DNA of 64,000 bases, taken from contig NC_044004.1 of assembly GCF_900496995.4 (NCBI RefSeq), positions 81,227,538-81,291,537 on the forward strand, read 5' to 3'. Position 1 is the first letter of the stretch. Each line of letters begins with the position of its first letter. Position numbers and translations under genes: made by a program. The notes under the pieces are model-generated. The model did no database searches. It had not been told where the DNA came from and saw only the letters and a list, made by a program, of their open reading frames with translations. Of the stretch, positions 1-9,117 are shown one piece after another. Source of the DNA: Aquila chrysaetos chrysaetos (Eukaryota; Chordata; Aves; Accipitriformes; Accipitridae).

Positions 1-3000
1 TGAGGCCCAGCACAACTCTAATAGTTCCAAATGGATCTTTAAAATGTCATTTTCCACATTGTTTTTTTCACAGCCAGAGAAACCTATAGCAAAAAAAACA
101 AAGAAAAATTAAACTGATGAAATACAGAATTTCAAGTAGATCTATATTTAATAACAGTCTTTCAAGTTCCTTGTGCTGTTATACAGACCTTCAGGATCTC
201 CTAAGACATCTGCATACCTGTTGTCAGACCTTGTCAGGCTGCTGGATATGGCTTTGCCATATACTAGAGCTCAGCCATCTCTGTTAATGACTGATGTCTT
301 TTTACATATCCGTGACTGCTTAGTGCATGTTACCTTTCTTACAGCATTTTTCTTGGTATAGAACTACATTCTGCAACCACTGTCAAGCAAGCAGTGAACA
401 CTTCATGAAATATTTATTTGTAAATCTTGAATGTCCCCAATCACACATAGTTTTTTTGTTTGACTGTATGATTAGTTCTTAGGCATCTGTGCTTCCTCAA
501 TGACACTGAAATAATTTTCTAACAGCATATGTTTTACTTCAGGCACAATTTTTTTAATTTTTCACAAATACATTGTCAACACTGGACAATTTGTCCTGCA
601 CTGGGGCTTTTGTGTGATACAGCACTATTATATTCAACCAAATCTATTAGAAATGCTCTTTGGGGGGCATTAGGGCATAAGAAGGATAATGATGTAGGGA
701 TAGTGGGAGTGGTAAAGGCATAAGAGAAATAAAACTTTAACATGTTCATCTTTACCTCTAAGTCTTCTTCTCCAATAGGCAATCTGTAACAGACGTCCAA
801 GAGTTTTCTATTTAGAAATTTGCTCATAAGCTTTACTTGAATATTAGAGTTCAGCTGACCAATCCTGTCATACTGCATCATTTATGAAACTTTAAAAGCT
901 ACATCTGTAAAATACTGTTTCCACTGCCATTGCCCTGCTCTAGTTGCGCTAAAACATTGCAGCCACTGATTTGTCACAGTCTGGACATCATTTGCCTTCC
1001 CAGGCTGCAGCAACACAAACCAAATTGCATTTCTTCTCTTCAGCAAACGTACTAGGAACCATTATCTTTCCATTTGTGCATGCTCCTCCTGGAACTTTTT
1101 TGACTGGTCGGTCATTTTGAATTAAATGTGAAAGAGGGAAAGAATGTTGTCAATTCTGTCAATTAATATGGGCAGCCAAGTAGAGGAAGGAAGGAAGGTG
1201 GGTAGAGCAGGTCCTGCGGCAGCAGCAGGTAGGACAAGCAATACTCGCACGCTGGGGTGTCGGTCAGCATGCACATCATTCCAGGCTCACCACCATAAAT
1301 GCTATCTCCTGTTCAGTGGGCATATCAAAGGCTGTAGAGATGAAGCTGGAGAAGGAGAGAAGAGCGCTCTAAGAAACAAATGACACAAGGTTATATCAGC
1401 ACTGTGCAAATAAAATGATTGGGTTAGTTCAACACGCAGCAGTCTGCCTAGTATAAAACAGCAACAGAAGAAGACACGTTGCACTAGTGTGCACGCAGAA
1501 TGTCGGAAACTGCAGCGAATATAGACTCATCACAATTCGTGGCCACTCCTCACAGAAAAAGGGAAATTTCCAGAGGCTCTGAAGCCAATATCTTCTTTAC
1601 CAGGAGTTCCAACAGTTGCGTAGCCTGAAAATGTTGTAGATTCCTAAGAGGCCAGCAACAGCTAAAACATTCCGGGGCAGGACAAAACTATAAATATCAA
1701 AGTAGATGCGGGTTGTGCCAGAATTATTTGTCACCATTTTTAAACATATCTGAAAGAATGAAACCATTAGTGGCTATGTTTCCAAAAGAACTAAGGAGGA
1801 TGACTAACAGAAGTGTAACTTTAGACTATAGAAACAAAGAATGAAGACTGATAGGCGTATCTGTGAAAAATCTTTCCCGTTGCCCTCCAGGTGAGTACAG
1901 GGCAGTAACTATAGGAAGCACTTACAAGTGTGTGCAAACATATTTGTGTGTGCTTGTTATAATTATGTGGTAACCTCCCTTTTGGTCAGGCACAGCTGGC
2001 TGAACTATGGGACCTTCTGAAAATTTATTTAGATTTGTTTTAATTGCCAATCATTATAAGGTGTAATTAAAACTTATTACCACAGTAATCTCTGACATTG
2101 CAATGTGTAAAGTTCTATATGCATGACCTGAAGCTTGTATTTGGTATAGCAGTGAGTCATCCAAATGCCACTGCTAGTATTTAACTACCATTTAAAACAT
2201 CCTGAGCCTTACAAGCACTTCATTAGCATTCTTCCTTCTGAAGATCATGCACCATTCCAAGTTAAAAGCATCCCTCCCCCTTAAAGCTTGCATTAGAAAG
2301 GGACAGCTTTGTTGCAGCTGTGCACTCGTAACCTTGAAATCAAATACTTCACCAGGCCAAAAGCAATACTTAGAATTATATTTTGCTACAGTTGTACCCT
2401 TTTGACCAATCTGTATTTTCAGTTCTGCTGTTGTCTGGAAAAATTGTACTGTTTTGTGAATGACAGGCAGTTGGTAAAACACTTGCAGCAGGCTGTGGTA
2501 TTATCCCTCATAAACTAGAACAGTTTTTTTCTTTACAAAGAGAAAGATTTCTCTTCCACTGTAAAACTTCAGTTATTCTGAAAATATCCATCCTGTTTAG
2601 ATTTTCTAGATTTACGTTGCATTACAAGGTCATGCCTTGCCCCAGTTCTCTTGCTCTGGCCTTTTAAACTGCACTAATATTACGACAAGTTTTAAACAAG
2701 ACAGATGACCTTGTGTGTAAAAACCCATGGTCTAGGAACAAATGAGACTGTTCCTTCTGTAGTATTTGTGGCAAGGAAATCATGTTGGAGATTATAGCTG
2801 CTCTCTGAGAAAGAGATTTTAACAATAGTGTGCCAAAGCTTCAAAGCAGTAACATGCTGATGGCTATGGCAGTCTCTAAATGTGCACTGTAACCTCTTCA
2901 GATTATTTGGCTCTTCAGAAACTCAGTAAAGCCAAAAAAATGTCCACACCCCTTACTCACTAACATCCAGACTGTAGCATTAAAAAAAAAATTAAAAAAT

Positions 3001-3818
3001 CAAAGGAGATTTTGTGTCTACATTTGTATCTCAGGTTAAGGGTGGCCTTAACTGAGAACCAGCATTGCGGCAGAACCCCACCAACAGTGCTTGTATTAGT
3101 GGTAAGCCAAAGAGTCTCTGTCCAAGGATGCTTCCTGTGGATTTATGCGTGTTGATGACAGTATCAGACATGTGGGTCCATGGCCAAGCACAGGCACAGC
3201 TGTGACAGACCACCAAACGAGGCGTATAAAGCTTGCTTGCTTTCCAGTCCTGAGAGGTGCCTGGGATGGTGTTCAGAACCACGTGTAAGGGAGCTGCTCC
3301 GTTGCTGATGCAAAATAAATTATTTTGTGCTCATCCTTGGGGCAGTAAAATTCTATTTTGCCATTACAACTGAGAAGCCCTAGCTGTGCATAGATGGTGT
3401 AAATGCATAAATGCAGCAAATGCAGGTAAGTAATTCTAACTACCATGTAGTGGCATAGCCACTTCATATCGAGAGCGGTTATATCATCTCTAACGTCACT
3501 GAGAACTGCGTGACCCTTTGTTCAGTAAGGACTTTCCCTGGCATCTGCTGCTAAAATGTCCCCTTTTCCTCAGGAAGCACACTAGGCAGCATATCATCCA
3601 GTTGCTGTTTCCAGAAGCAGTTGTTTCAGTAGGACTATACAAATTTAAAGTCTTGGTTCTGTTTCATTTAGGATCTTGAACCTTACGTAACTGGGAAATG
3701 GGAGGGTCCTCCAGGAAGGCAATCACCAGCTCTAAAGTTGTGTTGTTTCAGTCGTTACAGGGACTGACATGAGAGGTATATCCAAGGTCAAGTCCTAAAT
3801 TTCCAGAGTGACCTTATC

Positions 3819-3885
3819 GGCATCAGTTGAGTGACTGCACATTTACATCACTGCAGGCAGCTGAGATCAGAATCTGGACCTTTGC
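3819..3885. repeat. Possible old amniote interspersed repeat fragment
   Basis: The segment around CTGAGATCAGAATCTGGACC, preceded by a TTACATCA-type word, resembles a phrase that recurs in reptile and bird intergenic DNA as I remember it. It is short and diverged, and I cannot name the family. Confidence 0.25.
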
Positions 3886-4976
3886 CTATGAAATACGGCA
3901 GGGAATCGAGGAAAATCTCTGTTAAATATAGAATAAGTTAACAGCAAAGTTCTGGTTCTGTCATCATAAACCAGGGAGTAAGCCACGGGTGGAATCTGAT
4001 AATGCAGACGTAGCCCATCTGTAAATTAATTACCAGGGTCCACCAATGAAGGCAAAGGGAATGATGTAAGTCCCGTGACTCACCAGCTTTTTATTCATGT
4101 TTCTGCTATGCTGTTTCCAGTGATGAGTGCCTGGCGAAAGCACAGCATCCACCTGGGAAGCAGAATGCAGTCAAGCCCTGCTTTTTCCCTTCCCCACTAG
4201 GAAGGTACACTGAGGACAGGGGTGTGCAAAAATTAACCGGGGTAAGAGGAAATGCCTAGTTATATTGCCTGCTCTTGGAAATATGAAGAATATTGACTAT
4301 GTGTGTAGGCCAAAGCCTGCTTTGCTCTTACTATCGTTGTCGCTACTAAGCTAAAAATAACAGTTCAAAAAGCTGTTCTTAAAGCAGACAAAGATTTCTG
4401 GCCTCAGGCATAACCAGGAAGAGCACTGGAATGCACATCCTGTATTGCAGCCTTTCTTGTTACTGTCTCCAACTAGTAAGAATTACCTTTCTAAGACTGA
4501 ACTAAGTGTTAGAAGAATAGTTATAATAATGTTATCATAGGAGTGTTAGCACTTGAATCTATTTTTTCCTACAAACTGTCTTCCCAAGACCTCATTTACC
4601 ATTTTTATTCCTGCTTCTCTTGAACTCCGAGCGAGATTCCCTCTCAGGATGTGTACTGGCCCAAGGAGTGAGAGATTGCATCTTCCAGCCTTGACATGCT
4701 GCTCACACTGGAGCTGTGTGCCAGCCTCCTCCTGCACCACAGGAGTCTCTCATTTCTGAAGCAGCTGGCAGAAAGGGCTAGTTAGGGCAGAGAAAGAAAA
4801 TATAATAGGTGTTACCATCCTTTTTGGAAAACATTTTTATCTGCGTCTTCCAAGGTGTGTCTCATTTTAGTACAGCTGTTTTTTTCCCCAAAACACCCTT
4901 TAGATTCCCTGTTCCCCGAGCCTGACCTAGTCCAGCAGCAAGCGGCTTGGTAGCGCAGAGGAAATAGGAGCGGAGC

Positions 4977-5006
4977 TGTGACTCAGAGGCATCCCTCTGA
5001 GTCACA
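4977..5006. promoter_or_regulatory. Perfect 13-bp inverted repeat with two AP-1 sites
   Basis: The arm TGTGACTCAGAGG (4977-4989) and its exact reverse complement CCTCTGAGTCACA (4994-5006) flank a four-base spacer, CATC. Each arm holds one consensus AP-1 element (TGACTCA at 4979-4985, TGAGTCA at 4998-5004). It lies 3.7 kb before the ARSJ start in a locally GC-richer, CpG-containing patch (about 4.9-5.05 kb), so an upstream enhancer is a reasonable guess. No target gene is shown by the sequence. Confidence 0.5.
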
Positions 5007-7824
5007 CGTCCCGGGGCCATTCCTCAGAACCCAGGCTTGGGACAGAAAATCCTTCAACCAGACTAATTCTTTGCTGTCTGTGCTAGTACTGACTCTTTGC
5101 TCCCTGTTGTGACTGGCTTTGAAGGAACAGTCTCCTTCAATTTTTCAGCTGCACTTAACTTTATAAAGCCGCTATCTTCTCGGGCTTGTATTTGTGTGGC
5201 AAATATGTACGTCTCAGAAACAGAAAGGTTAGATGTCAGCCTGATCTGAAACAACTAGAAAAGGGCATGTTTAACAGCCCTTACCTTGACTGAAGATAAC
5301 TGCAGATGAGCCTTCAACTAAAGTCATCCTCTCTGCACAGGTTTAATTGAGTTAACTTTATGGTCAAGGCCTCTTTACTTGAAGGTCAGCAGAGGATTTT
5401 GCTGACATAAGCCTACTTTTGTTTTTACAAAAGTGGGGGAAAAAAAAAAGGGAAGTTTTGTCAGGCCCGTAAAGAAAGAAGGTCGAGTTTATGGATGTCT
5501 GACAGAGATTGCCCTCGAATGGTTTCATTTGCATTTCGGTGGTGACTAACAGGGTTTGGGGTGGCTAACGGGGCACTGCCATATTCTCCTGCTAATAGCT
5601 GTGCTCTTTAGGGAGGTAAACTCTGTTGCCTCTGCCTAATGATATATAATTTTTTTCTTTTTTTACTATTCAAACAATCTTAATTCCAAACTCTTTTAGA
5701 TGATTCTGTGGTTCTGCTCGCTGATGTTGGTCACCTACTTGGGAATGATCCCCTTTAGCCAGCCTCCTGCCAATCTGAGTGTTTTGGATGTGTTGGAAGT
5801 ATTTTGATTATATAAGCAAAATCATATATGGCTAGTTACAGATAACTATTATGCGGTTATCATAATGCATGGATTATATAAGCGTACTGTGATAGCTGGT
5901 GTTTGATAGTTTTTAAAACAGAAGAATTAATGAACAATATATTTAACTACTAGAAAACATGTATACATTTGATCAGATACTTAGTGAGAAGCTCTAATGT
6001 TTGTCTGGGTCCATGGTGCTATTACAGCTTATATTAAAAGTGCATCATATTTTGTTTGCCATTTTGCAGTAGATGGGTTAAAGGCAAAATACCATTACTG
6101 ATCCAATTTGCGTTTTACCATTTATAGTTTTAGGTTTCTATATGCATTCTTTTGGTCTTGTAAACGTGGAGGAAAAAGCAGGAGTAAAAAATTTCAATAG
6201 AGAATTCTTTTAAAGGGAATGTCATTTCAGTATATGAAAATCTAAGCGTTTCTTCAGTGTAAGGTTTCGGAGTGGTTTGGTTTTGGGTTTTTTTTTGGAA
6301 AAGAGCTTGAGTTAACATGCTGCAAAGTTCCTCTGATTTCAGAAGATGATGTTCTACCTCAAGAGCTAAACTTTGTAGGTTTTACAATGCAAATGTAATT
6401 TTATCAACATCACTTTCCAGTGTGGACAAGCCCTTAGGTAGCACATTAAAATCACTAATTCCATTTTTACTTCCATGTTCTCCCTGCTGCAGCATTGTAA
6501 ACTGCAGCACAATGCTTAGTGATTTCTGAATAGCTCTTTTTTGGTGGAAATTTTAGAGTGAGACATTTCTGTTCACATTAGGTTGCACAAAATCGGTTAG
6601 ATTTGACCCAAATTAAAGCTCCCTCAGGACAGCATTACTTTATCTTTTTCTCTCCAGAACAAGGACACCAAGCGTTGTTAGGAGCTGAATTGCATTTGTG
6701 CAGCCATCTAGGCAGGCAAAATCCAGACACTTGCATTAGACAATGTTATTGAAGGTAATTAAAGTGTGTAAGCCAACATTCGACATCTAATACGCACGCT
6801 ATGGATATCAGTTAAGAAGCCGCTTCTCGTGTCTGCTCTATCCATCTAGTGTGTGGAAACTTCTCTGAAGCTTCCATTGGAAGGTGTACCTGGGAGAAAA
6901 ATATTAACTCTGGGAACCATTAAACTGACGGTCATGCCACCCCTTCTGTTCTGATCTGATAATGGCGATGTTAGGAACTTCATCAGAGAAGCTACTCCAG
7001 CTGATTTGATTTTTCAGGCAGCGCACAAGTGAATACCACGCCGTGCAAGAGGGAAGTTGTGCTCCATGAGGAAAGAAGCCTCCCTTGCTCCCTCCCCATC
7101 CAAAAACATTCCCCTGTTCTACAGAAGGCTGTTTGAGGTGGTATTACTGAGAGCCATGGGGAGCAGAGCAGAGCGAACTTTTAAGAGTATACTGAACTTT
7201 CAGTACTAGAATCTGTCAGCTCTTAAAACGAGAGAGAGAGAAACATTCGTTCCTGCGGGAGGGATACCAGCCAGGCTGTCTGGTAGCTGGAACCAGCCGG
7301 AGCTTCTGAGGGCTGCCAGTGCGGAGGTGCGGTAACTACAGGGTTTTGTCCACACAGGTGTTTAAGAGTTAATGCTTTATAAAATCTAGTTTGAGTAAAA
7401 GTTGTTGCTGTCACAATGACTCACGTTAGACAGGTCAAACCTGCACATTTACTTCAGTTTAGCCTAATCATGCATGAATGTTAAGTTTCTGCTTGCTTCA
7501 GTGTCTTTCAGGACCGGGGTGAAGTTGTGTTTTGCAACTGCAGCACATTCATACTTTAACCCAAATTTTTAAAAATGATAGTACTTTCAATAGGCACATT
7601 CCTTGCGTTTGCCACAGCCTTACCAGAATTGGAGGGTTTGGGATTTGGGACTGGTTTGTGGCCGAAAACAAATCCGGTCCATTCATACCTTCCAGATGTT
7701 TGTGGCGATTTCAGAAACACTTAAACCAATCGATATTTCGGGGGCGGGGAGGGGGGCAAAACGACCACCTAGCTTTGGGAAGGAGCCGCGGGACTCGCCG
7801 GCGGCAAGGGCTGCCTTTTGCAGC

Positions 7825-7835
7825 GGGGGGGGGGG
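7825..7835 (+). repeat. G11 homopolymer
   Basis: Eleven consecutive G residues in the promoter island. Length may be uncertain in the assembly. Confidence 0.9.
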
Positions 7836-7955
7836 AGAGGAGAGCTTCGGCTCCGACATGCGGGGAGCAGCGGGGCAAGCAGCAGCATCCGAGCGGGGGG
7901 CGAGCGAGGAAGAGGAGAGGAGGTGCGGAGAGAGGGGGAGACAGGAGGAAAGGCC

Positions 7956-7993
7956 GGGAAGGGAGGGAGGGAGGGAGGGAGGGAAGAAAGAAG
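7956..7993 (+). repeat. Purine run with (GGGA)6
   Basis: A 38-base uninterrupted purine stretch contains six GGGA units (7961-7984). It lies in the ARSJ CpG island and can in principle form G-quadruplex or triplex DNA. Confidence 0.9.
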
Positions 7994-8141
7994 TTGCCGA
8001 GGGGGCTGGCCGGGGGGAAGGCGCGGGCAGGGCGCAGGCAGGAGATGGGTTTGCAGGGGGGGAGCAGGGCTCCGGCTGCCTCCCGGGACCGGGGTCCCCC
8101 TGCCGTCCCTCGCCGTGCGCCGGGAGCCGCCGGGGGGCGGC

Positions 8142-8192
8142 GGGGAGAGGAGAGGAGAGGAGAGAAGGGGCGGGGAGGGGAGGGAGCGGCCC
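8142..8192 (+). repeat. (GGAGA)n purine-rich low-complexity tract
   Basis: Repeated GGAGA units followed by GGGGCGGGGAGGGG, almost entirely purine on the plus strand. It includes a GC-box-like sequence and several G runs. Confidence 0.8.
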
Positions 8193-8260
8193 GGCAGCGC
8201 CGGAGGGGGCGGGCGGAGGGGCCGGTGTGCGCGGAGGGGCGCGGGGGAGGCGGCCCGGCG

Positions 8261-8321
8261 CGTCCCGACCCGTCCCGTCCCGTCCCGCCCGGTCCCGTCC
8301 CGTCCCGTCCCGTCCCGTCTC
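8261..8321 (+). repeat. (CCCGT)n pentanucleotide repeat
   Basis: About a dozen imperfect GTCCC/CCCGT units occupy this 61-base tract. The minus strand carries regularly spaced GGG runs. It lies in the presumed promoter or 5' UTR of ARSJ and is a likely length-variable site. Confidence 0.9.
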
Positions 8322-8367
8322 GCTGGCCGCGGCGGCGCTGCGCCGGGGCGCCCTGACTCGCCCCGCC

Positions 8368-8562
8368 ATGGGCACCGGCCCCGGGACGGGCAGGCAGCGG
8401 CGCCCCGGCGCGGGGCCGGAGGCGGGCCGAGGATGCTGTGACCCCCGGCGGGGCCCTGCCCACCCGGCCGGCACCGGCACCGGCTCCGGCTCCGGCTCCA
8501 GCACCGGCACGGGGCAGGGCGGCCTCCGCCGCCTCTCCCGCAGCAGCGGCCGAAGTTGCTGA
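8368..8562 (+). other. Upstream ORF 1 (64 codons, optimal Kozak)
   Basis: An ATG at 8368 lies in a near-perfect Kozak context (CCGCCATGG). It opens a 64-codon frame, different from the ARSJ frame, that ends at 8562, before the ARSJ ATG at 8741. The peptide is Gly/Arg/Thr/Ser-rich low complexity from GC-rich repeats and resembles no family I know. It would be a strong barrier to ARSJ translation if the transcript begins upstream of 8368 and is not spliced there. It may have no role if transcription starts further downstream. Confidence 0.4.
8433..8441 (+). other. Minimal upstream ORF (ATG CTG TGA)
   Basis: A two-codon upstream ORF lies inside the frame range of the longer upstream ORF but in another frame. 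It has A at -3, a favourable context. Start-stop-like elements of this kind can stall or dissipate scanning ribosomes. Whether it is in the mature 5' UTR depends on the unknown transcription start. Confidence 0.35.
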
Positions 8563-8579
8563 AGTCGGTGGCGGGCGCG

Positions 8580-8624
8580 ATGAGCGGGGCTCCTCTCCGC
8601 TCCCCCGGCCGGCGGGAGCTCTGA
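8580..8624 (+). other. Upstream ORF 3 (14 codons)
   Basis: An ATG at 8580 with G at -3 opens a 14-codon frame ending in TGA at 8622-8624, 116 bases before the ARSJ ATG. This is the upstream ORF closest to the main start and therefore the most likely to be in the mRNA. The distance would allow some reinitiation at ARSJ. Confidence 0.4.
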
Positions 8625-8670
8625 CGCTCCCCGCCCCCGCCTCAGAGACCGTTTCGCTTTGTTGGCGGTT

Positions 8671-8731
8671 TTGGGTTTTTTTTTTCTTTTTATTATTATT
8701 ATTTTTCTCTTCTGTCTCGCTCTTGCTCCAG
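8671..8731 (+). promoter_or_regulatory. T-rich tract with 3' splice-site-like CAG just before the ARSJ ATG
   Basis: Inside the GC-rich 5' region sits a 60-base pyrimidine-rich stretch (poly-T, TTATTATTATT, then TTTTCTCTTCTGTCTCGC) ending in TTGCTCCAG at 8731, nine bases before the start codon. It has the form of a strong polypyrimidine tract plus acceptor. If used, it would imply an upstream non-coding exon. I see no good GTRAGT donor between 7740 and 8650, so the site may be unused. Confidence 0.35.
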
Positions 8732-8740
8732 CCGAGGTGA

Positions 8741-9117
8741 ATGGCCCGCGGTGGGTGCAGCTGGCCTCACCGCCTCTGCAAGGGGAAGATGGTGGCCGTG
8801 GGGGTGCTGGCCGGCCTCTCGGTGCTTAGCCTCCTCACTTACGGCTACCTGTCCTGGGACAGCCTCGGGCTCGGGCCCGGAGGGACGGAGGCGACGAGGA
8901 CCGGGCCGGGAGAGGAGCTGGGGGCCGGCGCCCCCGGCTCACAGCCTCACATCGTCTTCATCCTGGCCGACGATCAGGGCTTCAGAGACGTAGGGTACCA
9001 CGGATCGGAGATCAGGACGCCCACTCTGGACAAGCTAGCTGCTGAAGGGGTTAAACTGGAGAACTATTATGTACAGCCTATGTGCACACCATCCAGAAGC
9101 CAATTTATCACTGGAAA
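8741..9117 (+). CDS. ARSJ: ARSJ coding exon 1 (arylsulfatase J, N-terminal part)
   Basis: This is the first coding exon of arylsulfatase J, a type I sulfatase of the secretory/lysosomal pathway that hydrolyses sulfate esters; its natural substrate is not established. It encodes residues 1-125 and two bases of codon 126. Residues 17-39 form a hydrophobic signal-anchor or signal peptide. Residues 41-68 are a Gly/Glu/Pro-rich variable linker. The sulfatase fold starts near residue 69, with metal-ligand Asp77 and Asp78 in the LADDQG motif. Cys115 begins the C-T-P-S-R signature; the family modifies this Cys to formylglycine, the catalytic nucleophile. The ATG is fixed by an in-frame TGA directly before it (8738-8740), and the start region resembles human ARSJ as I remember it. 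The Kozak context is moderate (T at -3, G at +4). The exon ends at 9117 before a GTAAGT donor. Gene choice over ARSI rests on recalled sequence similarity and the very long intron. Confidence 0.96.

Larger units (their letters stand above)
1..7725. other. Upstream intergenic DNA, no gene recognised
   Basis: About 7.7 kb of AT-rich sequence precedes the ARSJ CpG island. All open frames are short and without family features. The longest non-island frame (576-881, minus strand) is described under findings. The interval holds AP-1 consensus sites at 4076-4082, 4979-4985, 4998-5004 and 7417-7423, a repeat-like segment near 3819-3885, and a CAGGTAAGT donor-like word at 3423-3431 with no exon I can assign. 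Confidence 0.7.
7741..9115 (+). promoter_or_regulatory. ARSJ: CpG-island promoter and 5' UTR region of ARSJ
   Basis: Base composition changes sharply at about 7740 from AT-rich DNA to very GC- and CpG-rich DNA that continues through exon 1 and fades just after the donor. A CCAAT box (7726-7730) sits 10 bases before a GC box (GGGGCGGGG, 7741-7749). More GC boxes occur around 8168-8180 and 8205-8215. I see no TATA box, which fits a dispersed-start CpG-island promoter. The transcription start cannot be fixed from sequence; anywhere from about 7800 to 8650 is possible. Long open frames on both strands here are products of GC-rich repeats, not genes. Confidence 0.85.

Noticed and set aside
3423-3431. 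Perfect CAGGTAAGT donor-like word upstream of ARSJ
   Set aside because: No open frame or acceptor nearby that would make an exon; a single 9-base match is expected by chance at this scale.
7683-8510. Long minus-strand open frames, possible divergent gene at the ARSJ promoter
   Set aside because: Pro/Ala/Arg/Ser low-complexity translation mirrors the same GC-rich repeats. No family features and no supporting exon structure upstream.
7532-8562. Long open frames of 200-320 codons on the plus strand in the CpG island
   Set aside because: They run through G-rich and (CCCGT)n repeats, give Gly/Arg/Pro low-complexity products in all frames, and stop codons are rare here only because the DNA is GC-rich. 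Only the short ATG upstream ORFs are kept, as possible regulatory elements.
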